Part shown: in pieces, positions 55,395 to 64,000 of the stretch
Numbering within the stretch: the first letter of the stretch is position 1
Layout of the letters: every line of letters begins with the position of its first letter
Origin: Bradyrhizobium sp. CCBAU 51627
GTDB lineage: Bacteria > Pseudomonadota > Alphaproteobacteria > Rhizobiales > Xanthobacteraceae
NCBI RefSeq assembly: GCF_028128765.1
Contig: NZ_LBJG01000090.1
Coordinates: 1-64,000 of the forward strand
Length of the DNA stretch: 64,000 nucleotides
Direction of reading: 5' to 3'
Notes under the pieces: generated by a model
Told to the model about the DNA's origin: nothing
What the model saw: only the letters and a program-made list of their open reading frames with translations
Database searches by the model: none
Position numbers and translations under genes: made by a program

Positions 55395-56858
55395 GTGTTC
55401 GGTAAGCGTAGCGGAACAGACACCGACTTTCGGGCTCCCAAGCCCGGCGCCGTGTCGCCAGAGCCTGCCCTGGCTCCGGCGCCGACGGTGTCACGTGCGC
55501 CGCCCCCGCCGGTGGTCACCTCCCCCCCGCTCGCCCCCTCCCGGCCCCCGCCGGTCATGGAAACCCGCCGCTCGGACAATTATTACGAGGTCAAGGCGAC
55601 GATCTTCGGCGCGCTGATCGAGGCCATCGACCTCGCCCAGCTCGCCAAGCTCGATTCCGAGTCCGCGCGCGAGGAAATCCGCGACATCGTCAACGAGATC
55701 ATCGCGATCAAGAACATCGTGATGTCGATCGCCGAGCAGGAAGAGTTGCTCGACGACATCTGCAATGACGTGCTCGGCTATGGCCCGCTCGAGCCGCTCC
55801 TGGCGCGCGACGACATCGCCGACATCATGGTGAACGGGGCCGGCACGGTCTTCATCGAAGTCAGCGGCAAGATTCAGCGTACCGGAATCCGTTTCCGCGA
55901 CAATCAGCAGCTCCTCAACATCTGCCAGCGCATCGTCAGCCAGGTCGGCCGGCGCGTCGACGAATCCTCGCCGATCTGCGACGCGCGCCTCGCCGACGGC
56001 TCCCGTGTCAACGCCATCGTGCCGCCGCTCGCGATCGACGGCCCCGCGCTCACCATCCGCAAATTCAAGAAGGACAAGCTGACGCTGGATCAGCTGGTCA
56101 AATTTGGCGCGATCTCGCCGGAAGGCGCGGAGATCCTCCAGATCATCGGTCGCGTGCGCTGCAACGTGCTGATCTCCGGCGGTACCGGCTCCGGCAAGAC
56201 CACGCTGCTCAACTGTCTGACCAATTATATCGAGCACGACGAGCGCGTCATCACCTGCGAGGACGCCGCCGAGCTCCAGCTACAGCAGCCCCATGTGGTG
56301 CGGCTCGAAACCCGCCCGCCCAATATCGAGGGCGAAGGCCAGGTCACCATGCGCGAACTGGTGCGCAACTGCCTGCGTATGCGCCCCGAACGCATCATCG
56401 TCGGCGAAGTCCGCGGCCCGGAGGCGTTCGATTTGCTCCAGGCCATGAACACCGGCCACGATGGTTCGATGGGGACGCTCCACGCCAACAATCCCCGCGA
56501 AGCGCTGTCACGCTGCGAATCCATGATCACGATGGGCGGCTTCTCGCTTCCTTCGCGAACAATCCGCGAGATGATCTGTGCCTCGATCGACGTCATCGTC
56601 CAGGCCGCGCGCCTGCGCGACGGCTCGCGCCGCATCACGCACATCACCGAGGTGATGGGCATGGAAGGCGACACCATCATCACCCAGGACATCTTCCTCT
56701 ACGACCTGCTTGGCGAGGACGCCAACGGCAAGATCATCGGCCAGCATCGCTCGACCGGCATTGGTCGCCCGAAATTCTGGGAACGCGCACGCTATTACGG
56801 CGAAGAGAAACGCCTTGCCGCCGCGCTCGACGCTGCGGAAAAGAAACCGAATACGTGA
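55395..56858 (+). CDS. cpaF: Tad secretion ATPase CpaF/TadA
   Basis: This is a 487-residue hexameric ATPase of the VirB11/PulE type. A Pro-rich N-terminal 60 residues, then Walker A GGTGSGKTTLLN near residue 261, Asp box CEDAAELQLQQPHVVRLETRP, Walker B RMRPERIIVGEVRGPEA and His box GHDGSMGTLHANN. GTG at 55395 follows GGAG. It powers pilus extension and retraction. Confidence 0.95.
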   Translation: MFGKRSGTDTDFRAPKPGAVSPEPALAPAPTVSRAPPPPVVTSPPLAPSRPPPVMETRRSDNYYEVKATIFGALIEAIDLAQLAKLDSESAREEIRDIVNEIIAIKNIVMSIAEQEELLDDICNDVLGYGPLEPLLARDDIADIMVNGAGTVFIEVSGKIQRTGIRFRDNQQLLNICQRIVSQVGRRVDESSPICDARLADGSRVNAIVPPLAIDGPALTIRKFKKDKLTLDQLVKFGAISPEGAEILQIIGRVRCNVLISGGTGSGKTTLLNCLTNYIEHDERVITCEDAAELQLQQPHVVRLETRPPNIEGEGQVTMRELVRNCLRMRPERIIVGEVRGPEAFDLLQAMNTGHDGSMGTLHANNPREALSRCESMITMGGFSLPSRTIREMICASIDVIVQAARLRDGSRRITHITEVMGMEGDTIITQDIFLYDLLGEDANGKIIGQHRSTGIGRPKFWERARYYGEEKRLAAALDAAEKKPNT

Positions 56859-56874
56859 GCAGGCCGGCGCAGCC

Positions 56875-57852
56875 ATGAACATTCAGGTCCTTGCCCTCGC
56901 CTTCCTCGCCACCGCTGCCGTCGGCGGCATCGCCTGGGTCTTCCTCTATCCGATGCTCTCGGGCGAGCGGAAGGCCGAGAGCCGCCGCGCCTCGATCGCA
57001 CGCGCCGAAGCGCCCGCGGCCCGCCAGGCCGAGAAGACCCAGCGTTCGCGCCGCGAGCAGGTCGAGAGCTCGCTCAAGGAGCTCGAGGCGAGACGCTCGC
57101 AGGAGAAGAGCGTTCCGCTCAACATTCGCCTGTCGCAGGCGGGGCTCGACTGGACGACGCAGAAATTCTGGATCGTGTCCGGCGTCGTAGCCGGCGTGTT
57201 CTTCTTTGGCGCGCTGTTTGGTGGCGGCGGCCTGCTTGGCGCGGCCGGTCTCGCCTTTGCCGGCGGCTTCGGGCTGCCACGCTGGGCGCTGGGCTTCTTG
57301 AAAAAGCGGCGCGAGAACAAATTCCTGGCGGCCCTGCCTGACGCCGTGGACGTCATCGTCCGCGGCATCAAGGCCGGCCTGCCGCTGTTCGAATCGATCA
57401 AAGTCGTCGCGGCTGACGCGCCGGAGCCGCTGCGCAGCGAATTCCTGGCCATCATCGAGACGCAGGCGATCGGCATGCCACTCGGCGAGGCCTGCTCGCG
57501 CCTCTATGACCGCATGCCGCTGCCCGAGGCCAATTTCTTCGGCATCGTGGTGTCGATCCAGCAGAAATCGGGCGGCAATCTCTCCGAAGCCCTCGGCAAC
57601 CTCTCCAAGGTGCTACGTGACCGCAAGAAGATGAAGGAAAAGATCCAGGCGATGTCGATGGAGGCCAAGGCCTCGGCCGGCATCATCGGCTCGCTGCCGC
57701 CGATCGTGATGTTCCTCGTCTATCTCACGACGCCTGGCTACATCTCCCTGCTGTGGACCCATCCCACCGGTCAGCTCATGCTGGTCGGCTGCGTCGTCTG
57801 GATGTCGATCGGCATCATGGTGATGAAGAAGATGATCAACTTCGATTTCTGA
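56875..57852 (+). CDS. tadB: Tad inner-membrane platform protein TadB
   Basis: This is a 325-residue protein. An N-terminal helix (residues 3-23), a charged linker (ERKAESRRASIARAEA), paired helices near 100-145, the GspF-type cytoplasmic domain (LPDAVDVIVRGIKAGLPLFESIKVVA, GNLSEALGNLSKVLRDRKKMKEKIQAMSMEAKASA) and two final helices. ATG at 56875 gives the first helix; the frame upstream is a shadow of cpaF. Confidence 0.94.
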   Translation: MNIQVLALAFLATAAVGGIAWVFLYPMLSGERKAESRRASIARAEAPAARQAEKTQRSRREQVESSLKELEARRSQEKSVPLNIRLSQAGLDWTTQKFWIVSGVVAGVFFFGALFGGGGLLGAAGLAFAGGFGLPRWALGFLKKRRENKFLAALPDAVDVIVRGIKAGLPLFESIKVVAADAPEPLRSEFLAIIETQAIGMPLGEACSRLYDRMPLPEANFFGIVVSIQQKSGGNLSEALGNLSKVLRDRKKMKEKIQAMSMEAKASAGIIGSLPPIVMFLVYLTTPGYISLLWTHPTGQLMLVGCVVWMSIGIMVMKKMINFDF

Positions 57853-57861
57853 CGGTGCCGC

Positions 57862-58836
57862 ATGGTCGAGTTCCTCGTTACGAAACTGCATGACGCCCAC
57901 TTCATGACCATGCTGCTGGCGGCCATCGCCGCCAGCGCCACCGTCTATACGCTGGTCATGCCGCTGTTCGCCGGCGAAGGCCTCTCCAAACGGATGAAGG
58001 CGGTCGCAAGCGAGCGCGAACGGATCCGGCAGCGCGAGCGCGAACGCCTCAACAAGAGCGAGAAGGTCTCGCTGCGCCAGACGCCCAAGCAGATCGTCTC
58101 CAAGGTCGTCGAGGACTTCAACCTGACCAAATGGCTGGCGCAGGAGGCTGCGCGCGACAAGCTGATCATGGCGGGTTATCGCGGCCAGGCGCCTTACGTC
58201 ACCTTCCTGTTCGCGCGGATGGTGGCTCCGATCGTCCTGCTCGTCGGCTCGGTGATCTACGTCTTCCTGATCGCCCATATGGATCGGCCAACGCCGATCA
58301 AGATCGGCATCTGCGTCGGCGCGGCCTATCTCGGCTTGCAGGCGCCGATGCTGTTCCTGAAGAACGCGATCTCCAAGCGTCAGCTCTCGATCAAGCGCGC
58401 CTTTCCCGACGCGCTCGACTTGCTGCTGATCTGTATCGAATCCGGCATGTCGGTCGAAATGGCGTTTCGCAAGGTCGCAACCGAAATCGCGGGCCAGTCG
58501 ATCGCGCTGTCGGAGGAGTTCACGCTGACGACCGCCGAGCTGTCGTATCTGCAGGACCGCAAAGTTGCCTACGAAAACCTTGCGAAGCGCACCGGGCTTG
58601 AAGGCGTCAAGTCGGTGTGTCTGGCGCTTCAGCAGGCGGAACGCTACGGCACGCCGCTGGGCCAATCGCTGCGTGTCATGGCGCAGGAAAATCGCGACAT
58701 GCGCATGAACGAGGCCGAGAAGAAGGCCGCCGCGCTGCCGCCGAAGCTCACGGTGCCGATGATCCTGTTCTTCCTGCCGGTGCTGTTCGTCGTCATTCTC
58801 GGACCGACCTACATCAAGATCTCCGAGCTGCACTGA
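57862..58836 (+). CDS. tadC: Tad inner-membrane platform protein TadC
   Basis: This is a 324-residue GspF-domain protein like TadB: ISKRQLSIKRAFPDALDLLLICIESGMSVEMAFRKVATE, then RYGTPLGQSLRVMAQENRDMRMNEAEKKAAALPPKLTVPMILFFLPVLFVVILGP at the end. It starts 9 bp after tadB. It is the last plus-strand gene of the locus; tadD converges on it. Confidence 0.94.
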   Translation: MVEFLVTKLHDAHFMTMLLAAIAASATVYTLVMPLFAGEGLSKRMKAVASERERIRQRERERLNKSEKVSLRQTPKQIVSKVVEDFNLTKWLAQEAARDKLIMAGYRGQAPYVTFLFARMVAPIVLLVGSVIYVFLIAHMDRPTPIKIGICVGAAYLGLQAPMLFLKNAISKRQLSIKRAFPDALDLLLICIESGMSVEMAFRKVATEIAGQSIALSEEFTLTTAELSYLQDRKVAYENLAKRTGLEGVKSVCLALQQAERYGTPLGQSLRVMAQENRDMRMNEAEKKAAALPPKLTVPMILFFLPVLFVVILGPTYIKISELH

Positions 58837-58874
58837 GGCGGGACAAAAACCGCGAAAACAACCCCATGCACAGT

Positions 58875-58892
58875 AGCCGGCCCGGGCCGGCT
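58875..58892. other. 18-bp perfect palindrome between tadC and tadD
   Basis: AGCCGGCCCGGGCCGGCT equals its own reverse complement. It lies in the 129-bp gap between two converging pilus genes and may form a cruciform or a two-way hairpin end. No T-run follows on either strand. Confidence 0.7.
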
Positions 58893-58965
58893 CGCTGCGA
58901 TGTGGATCATGCAAAGCCCCTGAAATGCCGGGGAAAATCCGCGCCGTGACGCAAACGGCGACGGA

Positions 58966-59778
58966 TCAGTCGGATTGGCTGAGCGAGGCGACCGGCGTGC
59001 GCTTCGGCGCGCCGCGCGGACCATTGTTGCGGCTCAGCATATCCTTGAGATAGGCGACGTTGGCCTCGGCCTGGTCCGGCGGCAGGTCCGCCTTCACGAT
59101 GGCCTCGGCCTCAGAGAAACGCCCCTGGAGCCCGACCACCAGGCCGAGATTCTGCCGCACCCGCGCGTTCGCACGCGGTGACGCGTAAGCTTGCCGGAGC
59201 GCTTCTTCCGCTTTGGGCAGATCCCGCGACAGCATGTAGGACAGGCCGAGATTGGACAGCACGCCGGGATCACCCGGCGCGATCTTCAGCGCGCTCGCAT
59301 AATAGGCGCGGGCCTCGTCGTGACGGCCCATCTGGTCGAGGCAGGTCCCCTGCACCGAGAGCAGGCGCCAGTCCGGATTGTCGGGCGAATGCGCCTTCGA
59401 CAGTACGTCGAAAGCCTGCTGGAAATTGCCGTTGTCGGCGAGCGCGCGGCCGTATTGGGCCAGCAGCGGCTTGTTGCCGGGATTGGCGATGGTTGCCTGT
59501 TCGAGCACGGCGGCGGCCTGGGCACGCTGGCCGTTGGCGCGCAAGGCCTGACCATAGGCCAGCGCGCCATCCGCGTCCTTGGGATTGGCGCGATAGCGCT
59601 CGCCATAGACCTCGACTGCGCGCGCCGGATCGACCGGTGCGGCTTCCGTCTTCGGCCCGATCGAGCCGGTGACGTCGGAAAGCTTTGACATGGCCGTGCA
59701 GCCGCCGAGGCTCGCGGCCACCAGAGCAATCAGCGAGGCGGAGGCAAGAAGCCGGGCAGGACGGAACCGTTGACGCAT
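58966..59778 (-). CDS. tadD: Tad pilus TPR lipoprotein TadD
   Basis: This is a 270-residue lipoprotein; lipobox LGGC puts Cys near residue 27 (LVAASLGGCTAM). About five tetratricopeptide repeats cover residues 60-235 (ALAYGQALRANGQRAQAAAVLEQA, NPGNKPLLAQYGRALADNGNFQQAFDVL and so on). TadD helps secretin assembly. It is on the opposite strand from the other tad genes. Two GTTAAC sites (59832-59837 and 59849-59854) lie just upstream and may belong to its promoter. Confidence 0.92.
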   Translation of the reverse strand: MRQRFRPARLLASASLIALVAASLGGCTAMSKLSDVTGSIGPKTEAAPVDPARAVEVYGERYRANPKDADGALAYGQALRANGQRAQAAAVLEQATIANPGNKPLLAQYGRALADNGNFQQAFDVLSKAHSPDNPDWRLLSVQGTCLDQMGRHDEARAYYASALKIAPGDPGVLSNLGLSYMLSRDLPKAEEALRQAYASPRANARVRQNLGLVVGLQGRFSEAEAIVKADLPPDQAEANVAYLKDMLSRNNGPRGAPKRTPVASLSQSD

Positions 59779-59849
59779 GACGCTTTGACTCTCGGGCCTG
59801 ATGATCGAGCCGAACGTGCCAGCAATAGACTGTTAACCCTAATGGCCGG

Positions 59850-61358
59850 TTAACGCAGGGATCGGCCGCATTGCGGCGGCATCTCGCCGCCCAGGCCCAG
59901 ATCGAGGCCGAGCAGCTCCACCTGCTCGTTCAGGTCGCGCAGCAATTGCAAGCGGTGTTGCCTCCTCGCCTGAAGATCGTCGGCTTCGCGGGGCGGCGTC
60001 GGCCATCGGCGCAAGAGGTCGTCGCGACTGACGAGACGATCGGAGCGGAGCTCGTCGAGCGTGGCATGGTCGATGCCGAGCATGTCGGCTGATTGTCCGA
60101 TCAGCTGACGGAGCAGCGCGCTCGCTTCGGCCAGCGCCGCGACATCGGACCTCTGTGCCGACCTTGCGAACCTGCCCTCGAGATCGGCCCATGCATGAGA
60201 TGTGACGATATAGGCATAGAGCATGTCCGCCCAATCCTGCCCGCCGCCATCGTAGAACGCACGGCGCGACAGCAGCCGCCGGACCAGCGCCAGAACCTGG
60301 TCCCGCTTCAGCGACACGGATGAGGCGATCTCGATCGCCGACTGGATGGCGGGATCGCGGGACAGGTCTCGCCCCGCCGGAAGGCTGATGAGTCCGTCCG
60401 GCAGATTCGAATCGAGCGGCCCGAAGCCGCCATCGTCGCGCTGCCGCGAATAGCGGGCGATTGCGAACCGATACCCCGGCTGCCCGGCCTCGGACGTCGG
60501 ACCAAAATGGATGATGTTGAAGCCGGCGTCGTCGCCGCCATGCCCGGTGGAGGACGGACAGGACAGCACATAGATCGTGCGCCAGAAATCCTCGCGGCCG
60601 CTCCGCATCGCGCGTGGATCGGGAATCGAGTAGCGACTGAGTCCCTCGACATGGCGGTGCCCGTGCAGGACCATGGTGACGTTGAGCGAGGTGGCCGCCT
60701 CGAGAAAGGTCGCGGGCGCGGCGAGATACATCAGCGGCTCGTCCGGCACGCCGAGAAACCGCTTGCCCTCGCCGGTTGCCTGCGGCAGCGGATGGTGGTG
60801 CAGCGCCAGCACGCGCACCAGGTTTTCCGCACGCTCCGAATAATCGGCGCGTCCGGCCGAGCCGATGGTCCCTGCAAGCTCGACGCTCAGCCGCGCGGAC
60901 AGCGCGACCATCGCGTGGTAGGGCCGTTCGTCGATGTTGCCGCTGGAAGGCGTGGTCAGGCTTGCGCTGTTGGAGTCGAGCAGCACCAGGTCGAGACCAG
61001 CCTGGCGGTAATAGACGCTCCTGGAGGTCCGCGGCAGACGCAGATAATCGTAGGCGTCGTGACGGCCGCCACGCTGGCTCGGGCGCTTGATGTCGTGATT
61101 GCCGGCGATTGCCTGGATGTCGGTGAATAGTCCCGTCTGCCTGAGAGAGGCGATGACCGCGAGCGCTTCGTCGAGCGCAGCCGGCGCCGGATCGTTCACG
61201 ATGTCGCCCGTGATCAACAGGATGCGGTCAGGCACGTCCGCGAAGGCCGCCATCCGCTCGCGCAGAGCAGCGGTGAGCATCTCGATGGCCGCAAGCAGCC
61301 GGCCTGACCCATCCAGATGCAGGTCGGATATCTGCGCAATGACAAACGATCTATCCAT
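59850..61358 (-). CDS. Metallophosphoesterase with unassigned C-terminal half
   Basis: This is a 502-residue protein. Residues 1-245 form a calcineurin-like phosphoesterase: ISDLHLDGSG (DxH), LLITGDIVND (GD), AIAGNHDIKR (GNHD), ALHHHPLP (His) and VLHGHRHVEG (GHxH). Residues 260-502 match nothing I recognise; they hold a helical segment after residue 360 rich in Leu, Ala and Arg. The substrate may be a cyclic nucleotide, nucleic acid or phosphoester. No signal peptide is seen, so it is probably cytosolic. Confidence 0.8.
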   Translation of the reverse strand: MDRSFVIAQISDLHLDGSGRLLAAIEMLTAALRERMAAFADVPDRILLITGDIVNDPAPAALDEALAVIASLRQTGLFTDIQAIAGNHDIKRPSQRGGRHDAYDYLRLPRTSRSVYYRQAGLDLVLLDSNSASLTTPSSGNIDERPYHAMVALSARLSVELAGTIGSAGRADYSERAENLVRVLALHHHPLPQATGEGKRFLGVPDEPLMYLAAPATFLEAATSLNVTMVLHGHRHVEGLSRYSIPDPRAMRSGREDFWRTIYVLSCPSSTGHGGDDAGFNIIHFGPTSEAGQPGYRFAIARYSRQRDDGGFGPLDSNLPDGLISLPAGRDLSRDPAIQSAIEIASSVSLKRDQVLALVRRLLSRRAFYDGGGQDWADMLYAYIVTSHAWADLEGRFARSAQRSDVAALAEASALLRQLIGQSADMLGIDHATLDELRSDRLVSRDDLLRRWPTPPREADDLQARRQHRLQLLRDLNEQVELLGLDLGLGGEMPPQCGRSLR

Positions 61359-61632
61359 CTTGCGCCGCTCGTTGCGAATGCTGCGTCGCCCAAACGATTG
61401 AGGGAAATGCCTTCGACAAAGGGTTCAGGCAGGTAACGTCTGGAATCAGTATCGTCGGAGATTCCGCGGCGCTCTTGCGCTCCATGCGTGCAGAGATGCG
61501 TCGCACAACCCAAGAATATTCGCTAATAATGCCACAACCGCAGCGCTAGTAAAGGCCCGCGCCTGCGCATGCATGAACGGCAGTTCGCAGACGAGATACG
61601 ATCGCTGTCCGCGGATGGTTTCGAGAGCCCAA

Positions 61633-61836
61633 TCAATATTCGATGGCAAGACGCTTGCGGATTTCGTCAATGCGCTTGTCGAGCGCATCGAACCGCGCGT
61701 GGATCGAACGGTCATGCAGATAAAACACGTAGCCGCCGGCGAGGAACGCAAAGACCCAGTGGTGATGCTCGACATAGACAAAGACGGCCTCGATGGCCTG
61801 GCCGATCAAAGTGACCACGCTCCACACAAATTCCAT
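61633..61836 (-). CDS. Small membrane protein, 67 residues
   Basis: ATG at 61836 begins MEFVWSVVTLIGQAIEAVFVYV. It has two hydrophobic stretches (residues 2-22 and 27-40, HHHWVFAFLAGGYVFYL) followed by a charged C-terminal helix (RFDALDKRIDEIRKRLA) likely to form a coiled coil. GGGAGG lies upstream with slightly long spacing. I do not recognise a family. It lies upstream of the metallophosphoesterase in the same orientation, 274 bp away, and divergent from the aminopeptidase. Confidence 0.7.
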   Translation of the reverse strand: MEFVWSVVTLIGQAIEAVFVYVEHHHWVFAFLAGGYVFYLHDRSIHARFDALDKRIDEIRKRLAIEY

Positions 61837-62026
61837 TTGCGTTTCCTCCCGGCACGCTTCGTCTCCGGTCACCGGCGTTCTTTGCACACCGGTCGACCAC
61901 CACCGGAACCTAGCACGACTGCTCCTCTACGAGTAGCCGCTCGCTGAACGGTGACTGCAAAGTCGATTGCGGCCCCGGCAAAACTCTGCGAAGTCTCCTC
62001 CAACCAAATGACCTCCGAGCCCGCCC

Positions 62027-63400
62027 ATGCCTTCCGTCTTCGAGACATCCTCGACTGCCACCCCGATCACCTTCGTCACCAAATCGAGCTGGGAGGCCGT
62101 GCACGAGATGCTGCCACCGGCGCAACGCCAGTTCGCCACTGCGAGCGCCTTCACCGCCAAGCCGGGCGGCTATCTTGCGCTGCCCGCGCCGGATGGGGCG
62201 ATCGACCGGGTGCTGTTCGGCCTCGACGACGACGGCGCCCGATCGCGCGATCCGTTCCGGCCGGGGGCCCTGCCGGGCCTGCTGCCGCCGGGCACCTATC
62301 GCCTTGCCAATCCGCCGCACGATGCACGACTGGCGGCGCTCGCCTTCGTGCTCGGCACCTATCGCTTCGCCCGCTACCGCAAGGCCGACAGACCCGACGT
62401 CCGCCTGGTGCCACCTGACGGCGTCGACCCCGCCGAGATCAACCGCGTGGCAGATGCCGCGATGCTGGCGCGCGATCTCATCAACACGCCGTCCAACGAC
62501 ATGGGCCCGGAACAGCTCGCCGCGGCTGCGCAAGAGCTCGCGGCCGAATTCGGCGCCAGCTACGCCTGCACCATCGGCGCGGAATTGGAGAAGAACTTTC
62601 CGCTGATCCATGCCGTCGGCATGGCCTCCAGCCGCGCGCCGCGACTGATCGACATCGGCTGGGGCAACCCTGATCATCCCAAGGTGACGCTGGTCGGCAA
62701 GGGCGTCTGCTTCGACACCGGCGGGCTCGATCTGAAGCCGTCGAGCGGCATGCTGATCATGAAGAAGGACATGGGCGGCGCCGCCAACGTGCTGGCGCTG
62801 GCGCGCATGGTGATGGATGCGAAGCTGAAGGTGCGGTTGCGCGTGCTGATTCCGGCGGTGGAAAACGCTGTCGCCGGCAATGCCTTCCGTCCGCTGGATA
62901 TCTTCACCTCCCGCAAGGGCATCACGGTCGAAATCGGCAACACGGATGCGGAAGGACGGCTGGTGCTCGCCGACGCGCTGGCGCTGGCTGACGAGGAGAA
63001 GCCCGAGCTGCTGATCGATCTTGGCACGTTGACGGGCGCTGCGCGCGTTGCGCTGGGGCCGGATTTACCGCCCTTTTACACCCATGATGAGACCTTGGCC
63101 GCCGACATCGCGCGTTGCGCGGTGCAGGAGAACGATCCCTTGTGGCGCATGCCGCTGTGGCCGCCTTACGATACGTGGCTGGACTCCAAGACGGCCACCA
63201 TCACCAACGCGCCATCGGGCGGCTTTGCCGGCTCGATCACCTGCGCGCTGTTCCTGCAACGCTTCGTCGAGCAGGCCAGGAGCTGGCTGCATGTCGACAT
63301 CTATGGCTGGACGCCGTCGGCGAAGCCGGCGCGGCCCGAGGGTGGCGAATGCCAGGCTGCCCGCGCCATCTACAAGGTACTGAGCGAGCGCTATGCGTGA
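62027..63400 (+). CDS. M17 leucyl aminopeptidase family protein
   Basis: This is a 457-residue dizinc aminopeptidase of the shorter PepB-like type. Active-site segments: VTLVGKGVCFDTGGLDLKPSSGMLIMKKDMGGAANVL, NAVAGNAFRPLDI and the signature NTDAEGRLVLADAL. The ending HVDIYGWTPSAKPARPEGGECQAARAIY fits the family. It overlaps the next gene by 8 bp, so the two are translated together. Confidence 0.94.
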   Translation: MPSVFETSSTATPITFVTKSSWEAVHEMLPPAQRQFATASAFTAKPGGYLALPAPDGAIDRVLFGLDDDGARSRDPFRPGALPGLLPPGTYRLANPPHDARLAALAFVLGTYRFARYRKADRPDVRLVPPDGVDPAEINRVADAAMLARDLINTPSNDMGPEQLAAAAQELAAEFGASYACTIGAELEKNFPLIHAVGMASSRAPRLIDIGWGNPDHPKVTLVGKGVCFDTGGLDLKPSSGMLIMKKDMGGAANVLALARMVMDAKLKVRLRVLIPAVENAVAGNAFRPLDIFTSRKGITVEIGNTDAEGRLVLADALALADEEKPELLIDLGTLTGAARVALGPDLPPFYTHDETLAADIARCAVQENDPLWRMPLWPPYDTWLDSKTATITNAPSGGFAGSITCALFLQRFVEQARSWLHVDIYGWTPSAKPARPEGGECQAARAIYKVLSERYA

Positions 63401-64000
63401 TCCAAGCTACGATCCGCGGCTGACACCGGCGCGCGGCGACCTCGCTGCAAAGTATCTCGAAGGCAAGGTGCAGGCCGACCGCTTCGTCGTGGGCGAGGAA
63501 TTCGAGGTGGTCGCACCGATCGCCCCGGTCCGCGAGCAGCCGTCATCGAACGCGATGCTGATGACGGAAGCACTCCGCGGCGAGCGCGTGACGGTCTACG
63601 ACCGCAACGGCGAGGGCTGGGCCTGGGGCCAGCTCGTCAGCGACGGCTATGTCGGCTGGCTGCCAGACGCCGCGCTGTTAAAGCCGGCGGCCGCGCCGAC
63701 ACACAAGGTGAGCGCGCTTCGGACGCTTGTCTTCCCCGGCCCCTCGATCAAGCTGCCGCCGGCCGACATACTCGTGCTGGGATCGAAGCTCACCATCGCG
63801 CGCGAGGACGGCGGTTTCGCCATCACGCGCGAGGGCGCATTCCTGCCGAAGTGTCATCTCGCACCACTCGATTATCGCGAGCCCGATATCGTCGCGGTTG
63901 CCGAGCGCTTCGTCGGCACGCCCTATCTCTGGGGCGGCAAAAGCAGCCTCGGCATCGATTGCTCCGGCCTGGTTCAGATTTCTCTGACGGCAACCGGCAT
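63393..64000 (+). CDS. NlpC/P60 family peptidase with SH3 domain (truncated by window end)
   Basis: ATG at 63393 overlaps the aminopeptidase stop by 8 bp; the frame is open to the window edge (202 codons). Residues 30-95 form a bacterial SH3-like domain (APIAPVREQPSSNA, GEGWAWGQLVSDGYVGWLPD). From about residue 165 the NlpC/P60 domain begins, with FVGTPYLWGGKSSLGIDCSGLVQ holding the catalytic Cys. It probably cleaves peptidoglycan peptides (gamma-D-Glu-mDAP type), with the aminopeptidase finishing the release of amino acids. The catalytic His lies beyond the window. Confidence 0.93.
   Translation, partial: MRDPSYDPRLTPARGDLAAKYLEGKVQADRFVVGEEFEVVAPIAPVREQPSSNAMLMTEALRGERVTVYDRNGEGWAWGQLVSDGYVGWLPDAALLKPAAAPTHKVSALRTLVFPGPSIKLPPADILVLGSKLTIAREDGGFAITREGAFLPKCHLAPLDYREPDIVAVAERFVGTPYLWGGKSSLGIDCSGLVQISLTATG

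Noticed and set aside
59832..59854. Pair of GTTAAC sites as a CtrA operator for tadD
   Set aside because: Spacing between the TTAA halves is 13, not 7, and the second copy covers the stop of the neighbouring gene.

Overview
The window is about 64 kb of high-GC alphaproteobacterial chromosome and looks like Bradyrhizobium or a very close relative. The indications are GC-rich third codon positions, the rhizobial gene orders (cysG-DUF2849-cysI-DUF934-cysH, urtABCDE-ureDAB-ureC-ureEFG, the cpa/tad pilus locus, patatin-bdhA) and several families of short palindromic repeats between genes. Almost everything is ordinary coding sequence. The only clear mobile-element trace is the last 24 codons of an IS630-type transposase at the left edge. 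No tRNA, rRNA, CRISPR array or prophage was seen.

Layout. 1-7.6 kb: transposase tail, a CsbD-like membrane protein, two short-chain dehydrogenases, a TfdA-type dioxygenase, YqgE/AlgH, a stand-alone DsbD-like periplasmic domain, a polysaccharide flippase and a TauE/SafE permease. 7.7-10.3 kb: a patatin-like hydrolase coupled to 3-hydroxybutyrate dehydrogenase (PHB turnover), then a CAP-domain lipoprotein. 10.4-22 kb: a sulfur assimilation region. The minus strand carries siroheme synthase, sulfite reductase, APS reductase and the sulfate ABC transporter; the divergent plus strand carries cysD-cysNC. 22.3-32.9 kb: malate synthase G, a 51-codon membrane protein, a DUF2865 protein, an L,D-transpeptidase, an AI-2E family transporter, a YqjD/YqjE-like pair, OpgC, TetR, RidA and a CHASE/HWE-type sensor kinase whose ATP-binding boxes look degenerate.

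33-45.2 kb: the urea module on the minus strand. The urea ABC transporter urtABCDE is followed by ureD, ureA, ureB, a small MESH1-like HD hydrolase, ureC, a quinol-monooxygenase-like protein, ureE, ureF and ureG. A sequence matching the sigma-54 consensus (GG-N10-GC) lies upstream of urtA and could drive the whole set under nitrogen control. 45.7-48 kb: a probable RNA-remodelling group of DEAD-box helicase, IF-1 with a basic tail and a cold-shock protein. 48.2-59.8 kb: a Tad/Flp pilus locus with flp pilin, cpaA-F, tadB, tadC, a convergent tadD, and a separate secretin-N-domain protein; a sterol-desaturase-family gene sits inside the region. 59.8-64 kb: a metallophosphoesterase with an unassigned C-terminal half, a small membrane protein, an M17 aminopeptidase and the start of an NlpC/P60 peptidase that runs off the window.

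No wholly new system is obvious. The most interesting items are the predicted alarmone hydrolase inside the urease operon, the sigma-54-type promoter for urea uptake, the possible pseudokinase, the 19-bp tandem duplication over a stop codon upstream of opgC, and small membrane proteins that standard calling may miss.
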